Of a DNA stretch of 64,000 nucleotides, positions 22,090-31,379 are shown piece after piece; within the stretch, counting starts at the first letter, position 1; each line of letters opens with the position of its first letter. The position numbers were made by a program, and so were the translations under genes. The stretch comes from Sphingobium sp. 66-54 (GTDB taxonomy: Bacteria; Pseudomonadota; Alphaproteobacteria; Sphingomonadales; Sphingomonadaceae). The stretch is from assembly GCA_001899715.1 (NCBI GenBank), contig MKWI01000009.1, forward strand, positions 62,001 through 126,000. Direction: 5' to 3'. The notes beneath the pieces are model-generated. The model was given only the letters and a program-made list of their open reading frames with translations. It was not told where the DNA came from and did not search any database.

Positions 22090-22638
22090 TCAGATTTGGG
22101 TACGCACGGCCGGCGCGACAAGGGTTTCGGCATCCGGGTTGCGCTGGTCGATAGCGAAAGCGAGCGTGCTCGCAAAGGCCAGCCACAACAGATAGGGCAG
22201 CATCAGCCACGCCGCCACCGCGCGGATGCGGGCAAACAGCACCGTCGTGACCACCGCCAGGGCAAGGATCACGAGGATGAGATAGAATGCCAGCGTCGCC
22301 TCATGCGCACCGAAAAACAGCGGCGACCATGCGAAATTGCACAGAAGCTGGACGAGAAACAGGGTGATTGCCAGCCCTCGTCCCCGCGCCCCGCGTGCAT
22401 GGAGGATGATGGCCAGCGCCAGCGCGATCAGCAGGTAGAGGATTGGCCAGACGATCGCGAATACCGCGCCCGGCGGCGTGATCGCCGGCTTGTCCAGCAT
22501 CGCGAACCAGCGGTTCCCGTAGCCGCTGTTGGCGAGGTAGCCCGATGCCAGGCCGAGAAACTCGATGGCCGGCACGGTGACGAGCGCCCAGCGCAGAAGG
22601 GACGCACGAAGCTGTCCCGCAGAGGCAATTTCGTTCAC
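22090..22638 (-). CDS. tspO: TspO/MBR family membrane protein
   Basis: A 182-residue five-helix membrane protein. Signatures are NRWFAMLDKPAITPPGAVFA, IVWPILYLLIALALAIIL, LFLVQLLCNFAWSPLFFGA (the FAWSPLFF hallmark) and AAWLMLPYLLWLAFASTLAF. TspO proteins bind tetrapyrroles and cholesterol-like ligands and in alphaproteobacteria modulate photosynthesis or stress genes. GTG 22638 after GGGAGG is the preferred start; GTG 22650 is possible. Confidence 0.92.
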   Translation of the reverse strand: MNEIASAGQLRASLLRWALVTVPAIEFLGLASGYLANSGYGNRWFAMLDKPAITPPGAVFAIVWPILYLLIALALAIILHARGARGRGLAITLFLVQLLCNFAWSPLFFGAHEATLAFYLILVILALAVVTTVLFARIRAVAAWLMLPYLLWLAFASTLAFAIDQRNPDAETLVAPAVRTQI

Positions 22639-22734
22639 CCCACCTCCCACATATTCGGCTTCATCGCGAATCCCCCACGATAGACAGTCCGTTTACCGTC
22701 ATGGCTTTGCGGGGAGAATAGGCCGCCCGCAAGG

Positions 22735-23475
22735 TCAAATGCGATGCTGTCCCGCAATGAGAAACTCGATATTGCCTTCCGGCCCGGTAATGGGACTGGG
22801 CGTGATGCCGATCACGCCCCAACCCGGCCGCGCGGCCAACCACCCGCGCACTTCCTCGCAGACCCGCTCATGCACCGTCGGATCGCGCACCACGCCGCCC
22901 TTGCCGACATCGGCGCGCCCGGCTTCGAACTGCGGCTTGATGAGGGCTACCAGCAGCGCACCCGGCGCGGCGAAGGTCAGTGGCCGTTCCAGCACCTTGG
23001 CAAGACCGATGAAGCTGGCATCGCATACGATGATGTCGATCGGCTCGGGGATATGCGCATCGGTCAGGATGCGCGCGCTGGTCTGTTCGTGGACGATGAC
23101 CCGTTCGTCCTGCCGCAGCTTCCAGGCAAGCTGGTTGGTGCCGCTGTCGACCGCATAGACCCGCGCCGCGCCGCTGGCGAGCAGCACATCGGTGAAACCG
23201 CCGGTCGAGCTGCCGACATCCATCGCGACGCGCCCGGTCACATCGAGCGCGAAATGCTCAAGCGCATGCGCCAGCTTGAGACCGCCGCGCGAGACCCACG
23301 GGTGATCCTTGCCCTTGAGGGTGATCGCCGCATCCTCGGCCACCTGCTGTCCCGCCTTGTCGACCGGTCTGTCGCCGACCAGCACATTGCCGGCCATGAT
23401 GAGCGCCTGCGCGCGGGTGCGGCTCTCGGCAAGGCCGCGCTCCACGAGAAGCTGATCGAGTCGTTTCTTGGGCAT
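22735..23475 (-). CDS. tlyA: TlyA-family rRNA 2'-O-methyltransferase
   Basis: A 246-residue protein with an N-terminal S4 RNA-binding domain (KRLDQLLVERGLAESRTRAQ) and a C-terminal FtsJ/RrmJ methyltransferase domain (AMDVGSSTGGFTDVLLA as SAM site, IIVCDASFIGL, ALIKPQFEAG). Family members methylate 16S/23S rRNA cytidines; older annotation calls them hemolysin A. Starts at ATG 23475, 40 bp after the end of dsbD on the same strand. Full length. Confidence 0.93.
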   Translation of the reverse strand: MPKKRLDQLLVERGLAESRTRAQALIMAGNVLVGDRPVDKAGQQVAEDAAITLKGKDHPWVSRGGLKLAHALEHFALDVTGRVAMDVGSSTGGFTDVLLASGAARVYAVDSGTNQLAWKLRQDERVIVHEQTSARILTDAHIPEPIDIIVCDASFIGLAKVLERPLTFAAPGALLVALIKPQFEAGRADVGKGGVVRDPTVHERVCEEVRGWLAARPGWGVIGITPSPITGPEGNIEFLIAGQHRI

Positions 23476-23515
23476 CAGGCGCGCTTCCCCGCCGTCCTTA
23501 CCGCCGCTGCGCCAC

Positions 23516-25642
23516 TCACGCCTTGGCGAGCGCCGTCAGCGTCGCTGGCGTCAGCACCTGCGGCAGCACCCGCGGCGCCGCGGCGCCCGGCGCATAATAA
23601 AGGTAAAGCGGCACGCCTGATCGGCCATTCGCCTCCAGGAAGCGGCTGATCGCCGGGTCGGCGTTGGTCCAGTCGCCCACCATGGTGGCGACACCGCCCT
23701 TCTCGAAGGCGTCGCGCACCGCATCGGTGTCGATGGCGTTCGCCTCGTTGACCTTGCAGGTGAGGCACCAGTCGGCGGTGAAGTAGAGGAACACCGGCTT
23801 GTTGGCGCCCCGCAGCGCCGCCAGCTTCGCCTCGCTGAACGGCTCGCCGGCCAGCCCCTCGCCCGCCGCCACCTTGTCCGCGCGCACCAGCGGCGGCGCG
23901 GCGATGGCGGTGGTGCCGAGCAGCAGCAGCGCGATGCCGCCGACCGCCCAATTCATCCCCTGCCCGTCCCGTTGCCGCCGGCCGAGTTGAGCCAGCGCCG
24001 CGCCCGTCACCAGTGCCAGCACGATGCCGAGCAGGATGCCGTTGGTTCCGAGCTGGCGCGAGAGCAGCCAGACCAGCCCCAACGCGGTCAGCCCCATCGG
24101 CACCGCCATGATCCGGCGGAAGGTCGTCATCCAGCCGCCCGGTCGCGGCAGCATCCGCCGCAGCGCCGGGATCCACGAGATAGCGATGAACGGCGAGGCG
24201 AGGCCGAGGCCGAGGCCGGCGAACACGGTGAGCGCCAGCGGCCAGGGCAGCACCAGCGCCGCGCCCATCGCTGCGCCCATGAACGGCCCGGTGCAGGGCG
24301 TCGCTACGAAGGCCGCGAGCACGCCGGTCCAGAAAGCGCCGTCACGGCCGCCTTGGGCCACCTTGCCCTGCCCCACGCTGATCGTGCCGATCTCGAACAG
24401 GCCGAGCAAGTTGAGCGTAATGGCGACCATCAGGATCACCAGCAGTGCGATCACGCGCGGGTCCTGCAACTGGAACGCCCAGCCGATCTGCGTGCCGCCG
24501 GCGCGGATCGCCAGCATCAGCGCGCCCAGCGCCAGACAGGTGAGCAGGATGCCGCCAGTATAGGCCAGCGCCTCGCCGCGCGCCTGCCGCTCGTCGCCGC
24601 CCGCCTTGGCGAGGCTGATCGCCTTGAGGCTGAGAATCGGAAAGACGCACGGCATGATATTGAGGATCAGACCGCCGAGGAACGCACCGCCCAGCACCAG
24701 CAGCAGCCCGGCGAGACCCATCGCCGCCGGCTGCACGCCCTGTGCCTCGCCGCTGATCGACGTGCCGCCAGCCGGCACCGTGCCCGGCACTGCCTCGATC
24801 CGTAGTGCGATCTCCGGAGAGACGGCGAGCACGCCCGCAATTACCCCATCCGTCGCCGCTCCGTCCGGCACGGCGGTCTCGACGACCAGCATATCGCCGG
24901 TGCGGCGTACCGTCTGCGGCTCGGCATAGCGCACCCGCTGCTTGCTGAGTGCGAAGAACCACGGCTGGCCGACCGGCGCCGCCGCCGGATAGGGCACGGC
25001 GATGGCGATGCGGTCACCGCTCTGCGCATAGCGCGCCTGCTGGTCGAGCGGGCGCGGCAGATGCGCGCGATAGCCGTCGAACCGGGCGCGGTCGGCAGGC
25101 TGGATCGTGCCGTCCCCAATGGTCAGCGTAGTCGCGATCTCGCCCTGTTCGGGCACGCAGATGCTGTCCGTGCAGGCCAGCCATTGCGCCTGCCCCCGGA
25201 TCGGAACTGTCGCCCCTTGTGCCAGACCCGTCGGAATGGTCACATCGAAAAGAACCGCATAATCATGCTCGTAAACATGGTTCATGAGGCCGGAGATCAT
25301 CAGCCGCTCGGGCACCGGATACCGTAACGCACCGGCTGTCACGCCCGGCGGCAGGGCCCATTCGATCCGCATGCCAGTGCCGGCGTCACCGGGATTTTCC
25401 CAATAGCCGTGCCAGCCCTTTTCCGGACGCATCAGGATTGCCAGCGTCACCGTCTCACCCGGCCGGGGCGTTGGCGTCTCCGCGACCAGCGCCGCGCGGA
25501 TATGCGGCTCGCCCGCCGGCAGGAACGCGCCGCCGCTCTGTGCATTGAGCGGCCGAGCCAGTGCCACGACGAGCAGACACAGCATAGTCATCGCCAGCAG
25601 GCCGGAGGACCGACGAAAGGAAGCAAGCAGAGCAAGGATCAT
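23516..25642 (-). CDS. dsbD: Thiol:disulfide interchange protein DsbD
   Basis: A 708-residue cytoplasmic-membrane protein that carries reducing power from cytoplasmic thioredoxin to the periplasm. The order is signal peptide (to ~35), N-terminal DsbD-alpha-like periplasmic domain with CTDSICVPEQG (~155), a CcdA-like eight-helix domain holding the two redox cysteines in NIMPCVFPIL and FVATPCTGPFMGAAMG, and a C-terminal thioredoxin domain with DWCLTCKVNE. ATG 25642 follows AGAAGGG. All redox cysteine pairs are present. Confidence 0.93.
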   Translation of the reverse strand: MILALLASFRRSSGLLAMTMLCLLVVALARPLNAQSGGAFLPAGEPHIRAALVAETPTPRPGETVTLAILMRPEKGWHGYWENPGDAGTGMRIEWALPPGVTAGALRYPVPERLMISGLMNHVYEHDYAVLFDVTIPTGLAQGATVPIRGQAQWLACTDSICVPEQGEIATTLTIGDGTIQPADRARFDGYRAHLPRPLDQQARYAQSGDRIAIAVPYPAAAPVGQPWFFALSKQRVRYAEPQTVRRTGDMLVVETAVPDGAATDGVIAGVLAVSPEIALRIEAVPGTVPAGGTSISGEAQGVQPAAMGLAGLLLVLGGAFLGGLILNIMPCVFPILSLKAISLAKAGGDERQARGEALAYTGGILLTCLALGALMLAIRAGGTQIGWAFQLQDPRVIALLVILMVAITLNLLGLFEIGTISVGQGKVAQGGRDGAFWTGVLAAFVATPCTGPFMGAAMGAALVLPWPLALTVFAGLGLGLASPFIAISWIPALRRMLPRPGGWMTTFRRIMAVPMGLTALGLVWLLSRQLGTNGILLGIVLALVTGAALAQLGRRQRDGQGMNWAVGGIALLLLGTTAIAAPPLVRADKVAAGEGLAGEPFSEAKLAALRGANKPVFLYFTADWCLTCKVNEANAIDTDAVRDAFEKGGVATMVGDWTNADPAISRFLEANGRSGVPLYLYYAPGAAAPRVLPQVLTPATLTALAKA

Positions 25643-25799
25643 GGCCGGCCCTTCTAGGCCCAGCGCACGCGGGCGGCAAGGCAATCGCGGGCTGGGCAGA
25701 TGCCCGCCGGCAGCGAGCGGTTGCCCAGCCGTCCACCCCCGTGTAGCCATCGGCAATCGTCACAAGACAATCGTCACAAGACAGGGGATGAGGAACGCC

Positions 25800-26750
25800 A
25801 TGAGCGAACAGGGCAAGATCGTGATTACCGGCGCGTCCGGGCAATATGGCCGGCAAGCGACCGATATGCTCATCGCCAAGGGCCTTGCCGACAAGCTCAT
25901 CCTCATCACCCGCACACCGGCCAAGCTCGCCGACCGCGCCGCGCAGGGCTGCGACGTGCGCTATGGCGATTACGACAAACCGGAGACGCTGGCCGCCGCC
26001 GTCGCAGGCGCCGAGAAGATGCTGCTCATTTCCGGCACCCGCGTCGGCGCCCGCGTCGTCCAGCACAAGGCGGCCATCGATGCGGCAGCGAAAGCTGGCG
26101 TCCGCCATATCCTCTACACCAGCTTCATCGGCATCGACGACCCGGCCAACCCGGCCGAAGTCCGCCACGACCATATCGAGACCGAAAAGCTCATGCGCGC
26201 CTCCGGCATGGCATGGACCATGCTGCGCGACGCCCATTATGCCGACGCGATGCTGCTCATGGCCGGGCCGGGCATGATGGCAACCGGCAAATGGATCAGC
26301 AACAGCGGTGACGGGCGCGAGGCGATGGTCTGGCGCGAGGATTGTGTCGCCTGCGCAGTCGCCGCACTGACCACGCCGGGACACGAGAACCGCATCTACA
26401 ACATCACCGGCCCGGATTTACAGACATTCGACGAGGTTGCCGCCTTGGTGCGCGAGATCACCGGCTGCCCTCTGGAGCATGTCAAGGTGGACGACGAGGG
26501 CCAGTATGCCATCTTCGACGCCATGGGCATCCCCCGCCGCCCGGTGGATGACCAATATGTCGGCGGCATCCCGTGGAACAGCGATGACATGGTCACGTTC
26601 GGCGCCGCCATCCGCGGCGGTTTTCTCGAAATCCGCACTGACGATGTCGAGGCGCTGACCGGCCGCAAGGCCCGCTCGGTTCGCCGGATGATCGAGGACA
26701 ACAAGGCCATGCTGATCGCCGCCGCCAACGGCGCGCCGCAACCGGCCTGA
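25800..26750 (+). CDS. NmrA-like NAD(P)H-binding reductase (QorB type)
   Basis: A 316-residue atypical short-chain dehydrogenase. The N-terminal nucleotide site is KIVITGASGQYGRQATDMLI; GCDVRYGDYDKPETLAAAV and HILYTSFIGIDDP follow as in NmrA/HSCARG and QorB quinone oxidoreductases. There is no YxxxK catalytic pair, so it may be a redox sensor or NADPH:quinone reductase. ATG 25800 after gatgaggaac. The next gene (NTF2-like) starts 15 bp downstream, so the two are co-transcribed. Confidence 0.82.
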   Translation: MSEQGKIVITGASGQYGRQATDMLIAKGLADKLILITRTPAKLADRAAQGCDVRYGDYDKPETLAAAVAGAEKMLLISGTRVGARVVQHKAAIDAAAKAGVRHILYTSFIGIDDPANPAEVRHDHIETEKLMRASGMAWTMLRDAHYADAMLLMAGPGMMATGKWISNSGDGREAMVWREDCVACAVAALTTPGHENRIYNITGPDLQTFDEVAALVREITGCPLEHVKVDDEGQYAIFDAMGIPRRPVDDQYVGGIPWNSDDMVTFGAAIRGGFLEIRTDDVEALTGRKARSVRRMIEDNKAMLIAAANGAPQPA

Positions 26751-26765
26751 ATGGGAGGGCAGACC

Positions 26766-27173
26766 ATGAACCGGACCGATTATGAGCGCTATCTCACCGC
26801 CTTCAACGCCAAGGATTACGACACCGTCTGCGATTTCTACATGCAACCGATGGCGATGGACTTCTTCGGCGTCTCGCTGCGTTCGCGCGAGGACATGAAG
26901 CGCTTCTACAGCTTCCTGCACGGCTATGTGCGAGAGAGCGTGCGCATCCTCAACTTCGCGTCGAGCGACACACTCACCGCCGTCGACGGCCTCGTCCGCA
27001 TCGAGGGCCTGCGCGATCTCGACCGCGAGACGCTGGAGGCGAACGGCTGTGGCGGTCTGTTCCCGGTGAAGGCCGGCGAGGTGCAGGAGATGCGCCAGTT
27101 CATCTTCTACACGCTGAAGGACGGCAAGATCGTCAATGTCGAATGCGCGCTGATGGCACCGCCGGGCGGGTGA
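26766..27173 (+). CDS. NTF2/SnoaL-like protein
   Basis: A 135-residue protein of the NTF2-like superfamily, seen in MNRTDYERYLTAFNAKDYDT (helix one with the typical 'aFNakDyd' turn), VCDFYMQPMAMDFFG, SREDMKRFYSFLHGYV and the beta-sheet end FIFYTLKDGKIVNVECALMA. Members bind or isomerise small hydrophobic molecules, for example steroid isomerases and polyketide cyclases. It follows the NmrA-like reductase with 15 bp between; together they may act on one aromatic or terpenoid substrate (inference). Confidence 0.8.
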   Translation: MNRTDYERYLTAFNAKDYDTVCDFYMQPMAMDFFGVSLRSREDMKRFYSFLHGYVRESVRILNFASSDTLTAVDGLVRIEGLRDLDRETLEANGCGGLFPVKAGEVQEMRQFIFYTLKDGKIVNVECALMAPPGG

Positions 27174-27230
27174 AGAGTCGGTAAGCCGACCTTCAAATCA
27201 GCGCTTCCGCACTTCAGCCGGGCCAACCCC

Positions 27231-27306
27231 GTGCTCCTGCAAAGGCAGGAGCCCAGGCGGCAAAGCGCAACGGCTGATCTCCGCGCTCCCACCTTAGCAG
27301 GAGCAC
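27231..27306. repeat. Intergenic hairpin repeat copy 1
   Basis: GTGCTCCTGC-AAAG-GCAGGAGCCC hairpin followed by a spacer and a distal AGCAGGAGCAC arm. A member of a dispersed family also seen at 41441, 47380, 47581, 53837 and 60071. It lies between two convergent genes, where it may act as a bidirectional terminator. Confidence 0.7.
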
Positions 27307-27331
27307 CAAACCTCTCGCATTTCGTTTATAA

Positions 27332-27751
27332 TCAGTCTCCTCCCAAAGCGCCCCAATGCTCCGCCGCCCGTGCTTTCTCCATCCGCGCATAAGCCGCATC
27401 GTAGCGAGCCGTGAGGGCAGGACCGGGCATAATCCGGTAGCTGGTCTCCAGCGACACCCCCGCCGCGCAGTCCAGTTGCGCGTCCGTCAACGCCATACCA
27501 TCCGCCACGGCCAGCACCGTCTCGTGCAACGCCTTGTCGTCCTGCATCGTCACCCGTGCCGCATCCACACCACAGGCAACAACCCTGCGCAGGGCTTCCT
27601 CGGGCGGCACGATCACCGGGGCCTCCTCCATCCAGTCCGGCTTGGCGAGATCACCGAGCACGGTCGGCGGCGCTCCATTCGGTGCGGCCAGAGCACCCGG
27701 CGCCAGAGCGAGTACCGTCACGATCCCCATAGCGCCCACAATCCGCCGCAT
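27332..27751 (-). CDS. Small secreted protein, 139 aa
   Basis: Begins MRRIVGAMGIVTVLALAPGA with an ALAAP cleavage site, so it is exported to the periplasm. The mature part has two cysteines (VVACGVDAARV and LDCAAGVSLE) that may form a disulfide, and a basic C-terminal helix. No family recognised. ATG 27751 follows GAGGAGG; its start region overlaps the end of the DUF3237 gene, making it the last gene of the alcohol dehydrogenase operon and perhaps a periplasmic partner of that enzyme (inference). Confidence 0.65.
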   Translation of the reverse strand: MRRIVGAMGIVTVLALAPGALAAPNGAPPTVLGDLAKPDWMEEAPVIVPPEEALRRVVACGVDAARVTMQDDKALHETVLAVADGMALTDAQLDCAAGVSLETSYRIMPGPALTARYDAAYARMEKARAAEHWGALGGD

Positions 27752-27762
27752 CGTCGGCCTCC

Positions 27763-28269
27763 TCATGTCAGCGCGTAGTAGCGCACGAAATTGCCGTCCG
27801 GCTTGCGCTCGCCCACACCGATGAACACATGCCGCGTCATCCAGTCATATTTGCCCTTGCTGGTCTCGAAGGTCGGCTGTGCGCGCAGATAATAATCCTC
27901 ATGCGCCACCGGCGGACCATCCTCGAATGCCCAGGCCCGCAGGCGCTGCATGGAGTCCGGCTTGCGGCCCCAGAGATAACCCTTGTTCTGCATGTAGATG
28001 ATCTCGCCATCGTCGGTTTCGAGCAGATAGCGCGCATCGAACACGGCAGTGTCGTCGTCGCGGAAATGGGCATAGTCGCCGCCCGAATTGGGCACCGCCT
28101 TGCCCCGCAGGCGCGGGCCCTCGAAATGCCCCTGATCGACCAGCACCGCCGAGCGGAAACCGCCATTGTGGACATTGGGGACGGCAAAGACGCGGGTGAA
28201 CTGGAGGCGGCACTCGAAGGCGAAATCGAGCACGGGGTGATCGAGGGTGGAATAGCGAGGATCAGACAT
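27763..28269 (-). CDS. DUF3237 family protein
   Basis: A 168-residue protein with the DUF3237 pattern: LDFAFECRLQFTRVFAVPNV, GDYAHFRDDDTAVFDARYLL, ETDDGEIIYMQNKGYLWG, DYYLRAQPTFETSKGKYDWM and the ending RHVFIGVGERKPDGNFVRYY. The family forms a small beta-barrel of unknown function, common in sphingomonad catabolic clusters. It follows the PQQ alcohol dehydrogenase gene closely on the same strand. Confidence 0.85.
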   Translation of the reverse strand: MSDPRYSTLDHPVLDFAFECRLQFTRVFAVPNVHNGGFRSAVLVDQGHFEGPRLRGKAVPNSGGDYAHFRDDDTAVFDARYLLETDDGEIIYMQNKGYLWGRKPDSMQRLRAWAFEDGPPVAHEDYYLRAQPTFETSKGKYDWMTRHVFIGVGERKPDGNFVRYYALT

Positions 28270-28291
28270 CGGGTGGCGTCCTTTTGGCAGA

Positions 28292-30481
28292 TCAATAATT
28301 CGAAAGGATGGTCAGCCCCGGCGTGTCGAGCGGCAGTCCGCGCCTGCGCTTTTCCAGCTCCTCGGCGCGGGTCTGGCGCTGCAAGTCGATGAGATAGGCG
28401 TGGATCGCATCCACATCCTTCTCGCTCAACCGGTCGTCCCAGCGCGGCATGCCGTTGGGGAGGAGCAGCCCGCCGAGCACAATCTGTTTGAACGCCTTGT
28501 GCGTGCCTTCGCTCATCCGCCGCAGATCAGGCGTGATCGAGCGCGGCTGGTTGGAGTGGCAGAGCGCGCAATTGCCCATGAACAGGGTCATGCCCTGCGC
28601 GATGGTCGCCGGGGTGACGCCGGGTGCTTGCGCCGGCGCTTCCGGCGCGACATCCAGCGGCGGCAGTTCGGCCGGGATCGGCACCGCGCCGCCATCCAGC
28701 TTGAAAACGAGGATGCGGCCCTGATTGCCGCGCTTGTAGGCGGCCGAATAAGGCGGGACGTACGGGTAGCCGCCCCCGCCCCACGCCGCCATCACCGCGA
28801 CATATTGCACGCCGTTCACCTTATAGGTCATCGGCGCGGCGAGGATGGACGTGCCGGTGTCGATCTCCTTGAGCAACTTTCCGCTCGCCTTGTCGAACAC
28901 GCGGAAATGCCCGTCGATGCTGCCCTGAAAGACCAGCCCGCCGGCCGTCGCCAGCGCCCCGCCCCGGTCCTGCCAGCCGCCCATCTTGTAGGCCCACTTC
29001 GTCTGGCCGGTGAGCGGGTCGATGGCGCGCAGCTCCGTGCTGCCGGGGTTCTCCTTCACCCATTTCATCTCCGGCAGCGCGGCGATGGGATCGCGCAGCA
29101 CCGGCGGCAGGCTCGGCAGGATCGCCTCCAGGTCGGAGGAGAACAGCAGCGACGCATCGTTGTTCAGCATCTTGGCCTGAAGCGGTTTCTGCCCGGGCGT
29201 CATGTAGATGGCGTTGCCCATGTCTTGCACGGTGCCGATGTAGAGGCCGGTCTCGGGATCATAAGCGGCCGGATGCCAGTTGCGCGCGCCGGGCGTCGCC
29301 GGAAAGACGATCCTGGGGCCGGTCGTATAGTCGGAGCGCTCGGGAGTCAGGTTCGGGCGGCCGGTTTTCATGTCGACGCCATCGGCCCAGTTCATCCGCA
29401 CCAGCGCATTGGCGCGCAGCAGCTTGCCGTCGCGCCGGTCCAGCACATAAAGGAAGCCGTTCTTGGGCGCGTGCAGCACCACCGGCCGCTCCTCGCCATC
29501 CACGCTCATGCGGGTAAGGATCATCGGCGAGGTGGATGTGTAATCCCAATTATCGCCCGGCGTTTCCTGATAGTGCCATTTGAGCCGCCCGGTTCTGGCA
29601 TCCAGCGCCACGATCGAGCCGAGATAGAGATTGTCGCCGCCCTTGGGCGAACGGCGCGACGTGGCATAAGGCCCGCCATTGCCGGTGCCGACCAGCACCA
29701 GCCCGGTCTCCGGATCATAGTTGATCGCGTCCCACGGCGCGCCGCCGCCGCCCACGTCCCAGCGGCTGTTCGGGTCCCATGTCTTGACCGCTTGTTCGAG
29801 GTCCGGGTGATCCTGCGGGCCCAGCTTGGGGTCGCGCGGCACCACGTAGAAGCGCCAGACGAGCTTGCCGGTCTCCAGATCGAAAGCGCTGACAGAACCG
29901 CGCACGTCATATTCGGCGCCGGCATTGCCGATGACGACCACGTCGCCCGCCACCTCCGGTGCCCCGGTGCTGTTGTCGCCGCGCCGTCGGTCCGCGACCG
30001 CGTCGGCCTTCCACGCCACCGCGCCGGTCTTGGCGTCGAGTGCATACATCCACCCGTCGAGGCTGGTCACATAAACCTTGCCCTTTGCCACTGCGACGCC
30101 GCGGTTGACCATGTCGCAGCAGACCGTGCGGTTGATCTGCATGTCCACCTGCGGCTCGAAGCGCCATAGCTCCTTGCCGCTCGCCGCATCGAAGGCATAG
30201 ACCCGCCCCGCCACGCCGGAGGTATACATGACGCCGTCCACCACCACCGGCGTCGCCTCCAGCCCGCGATTGGTGCCCAGATCGACCGCCCAGGCAAGGC
30301 CGAGCCGGCCAACCGTCTCGCGGTTGATATCCTCAAGCTGCGAATAGTGGGATTTGCCGATGTCGCCGCCCAGCGTCACCCAATTTTCCGCCGCAAGCCC
30401 CTGCGCCGTGTCCCCGCCGCCGCCTTGACCCGAACAGGCGGCCAGTGCCAGCACGCACAACGCACCCAGGAATTTTTTCAT
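28292..30481 (-). CDS. PQQ-dependent quinohemoprotein alcohol dehydrogenase, lipoprotein form
   Basis: A ~729-residue periplasmic alcohol dehydrogenase: an eight-bladed propeller holding PQQ and Ca2+, then a C-terminal cytochrome c domain (type II). Seen: propeller repeats (GKELWRFEPQVDM, GAVAWKADAVADRR), the vicinal disulfide CC in RTVCCDMVNRG, the catalytic Asp region PGDNWDYTSTSP, and the haem site NCALCHSNQ with a distal Met in LLPNGMPRWDD. The N terminus MKKFLGALCVLALAAC is a lipobox, so the enzyme is probably membrane anchored, unlike most soluble homologues. ATG 30481 follows GAGGGG; ATG 30490 is possible. It presumably feeds aldehyde to the dehydrogenase encoded upstream. Confidence 0.93.
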   Translation of the reverse strand: MKKFLGALCVLALAACSGQGGGGDTAQGLAAENWVTLGGDIGKSHYSQLEDINRETVGRLGLAWAVDLGTNRGLEATPVVVDGVMYTSGVAGRVYAFDAASGKELWRFEPQVDMQINRTVCCDMVNRGVAVAKGKVYVTSLDGWMYALDAKTGAVAWKADAVADRRRGDNSTGAPEVAGDVVVIGNAGAEYDVRGSVSAFDLETGKLVWRFYVVPRDPKLGPQDHPDLEQAVKTWDPNSRWDVGGGGAPWDAINYDPETGLVLVGTGNGGPYATSRRSPKGGDNLYLGSIVALDARTGRLKWHYQETPGDNWDYTSTSPMILTRMSVDGEERPVVLHAPKNGFLYVLDRRDGKLLRANALVRMNWADGVDMKTGRPNLTPERSDYTTGPRIVFPATPGARNWHPAAYDPETGLYIGTVQDMGNAIYMTPGQKPLQAKMLNNDASLLFSSDLEAILPSLPPVLRDPIAALPEMKWVKENPGSTELRAIDPLTGQTKWAYKMGGWQDRGGALATAGGLVFQGSIDGHFRVFDKASGKLLKEIDTGTSILAAPMTYKVNGVQYVAVMAAWGGGGYPYVPPYSAAYKRGNQGRILVFKLDGGAVPIPAELPPLDVAPEAPAQAPGVTPATIAQGMTLFMGNCALCHSNQPRSITPDLRRMSEGTHKAFKQIVLGGLLLPNGMPRWDDRLSEKDVDAIHAYLIDLQRQTRAEELEKRRRGLPLDTPGLTILSNY

Positions 30482-30521
30482 GCCCCTCATCGCCCTTTCT
30501 GGACGCCCCACGCCCCTTTTC

Positions 30522-31379
30522 TCATGCCCCATCCCACGGGCTCGGCATGTGATAAGGCACGGTGATGAAATTCGCCTCGATCTGGCGGATCATGCCGTGG
30601 TCGATCTTGAACAGCTCACCGAAATAGTAACTGTGCGGCCGCCGGATGGGTGATTTGATCCTCGTTCCGTCGGTCAGCTCATACTCACCCAGCCGACCGC
30701 AATGGTCGATGAAGCCGAACGCCATGACCAGCCCACGCGCCTCGTCCACCAGCGGGTAGCGCCGCGCCCTCAGCCGGTCGTCGTAGCGATATTGCCCCAT
30801 GCGGAACTGCGCCTCGCAGCCCAGCCCGGCGACCGGCACCAGCTTGGCGAACTCGGCATTGTTGGTGGTCTGCACGCCATTCTCTACCCGATTACAATCG
30901 GGGTGGAACTTGGTGCGGATCGTCCCGTCGTTCCGTTGCAGGGTCGAGAAATAACCATCCGCCAGCGCGATCATATCCGCGCGGGAGACGGGCGCCTCGG
31001 CGGCAGCCTCCAACACGGGCTTGCTGTAGAAGCGCAGGTTCTCGAACTTCGGGCTGCTGTCCACCTGCCGCACGACGACGGTCTCGACCTCGGCGACCCG
31101 CCCGGACTCGTCCAGCCCCAGCCGCACGGTATAGGCACTCTCGTCCAGCGGCTCGACCGCCGTGCCGAAATAGCCAACCTGCCGCGTTGCCTCATCGGCG
31201 AAGCGCAGCCGGTAATCGCCCAGCCGCTCGATCGTGCCCCAGAGGCCGTCGCCAGCTTCAAGGCGAACGTTGTTCTCGGTGATGAACGGGTCCGGTGCCC
31301 AAGCGACGGCGCCGGGGTCTTTCTCCCCCAGTGCCGCCAGATAGTTCTCCAGCGCCCCGTAGAGCGCCTCCCGATTCAC
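30522..31379 (-). CDS. Tandem NTF2/SnoaL-like protein, 285 aa
   Basis: Two consecutive NTF2-like units by eye: residues 1-~115 (MNREALYGALENYLAALGEK ... FITENNVRLEAGDGLWGTIE) and ~150-285 (ADMIALADGYFSTLQRNDGT ... CNRVENGVQTTNN ... FGFIDHCGRLGEYE). Such proteins may bind or isomerise a hydrophobic pathway intermediate. GTG 31379 overlaps the stop of the aldehyde dehydrogenase (GTGA), so it is translated from the same mRNA. No experimentally known homologue comes to mind. Confidence 0.72.
   Translation of the reverse strand: MNREALYGALENYLAALGEKDPGAVAWAPDPFITENNVRLEAGDGLWGTIERLGDYRLRFADEATRQVGYFGTAVEPLDESAYTVRLGLDESGRVAEVETVVVRQVDSSPKFENLRFYSKPVLEAAAEAPVSRADMIALADGYFSTLQRNDGTIRTKFHPDCNRVENGVQTTNNAEFAKLVPVAGLGCEAQFRMGQYRYDDRLRARRYPLVDEARGLVMAFGFIDHCGRLGEYELTDGTRIKSPIRRPHSYYFGELFKIDHGMIRQIEANFITVPYHMPSPWDGA

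Noticed and set aside
28400-30169. 589-aa open frame antisense to the PQQ alcohol dehydrogenase
   Set aside because: No ribosome site or motif; the opposite strand is a complete enzyme.
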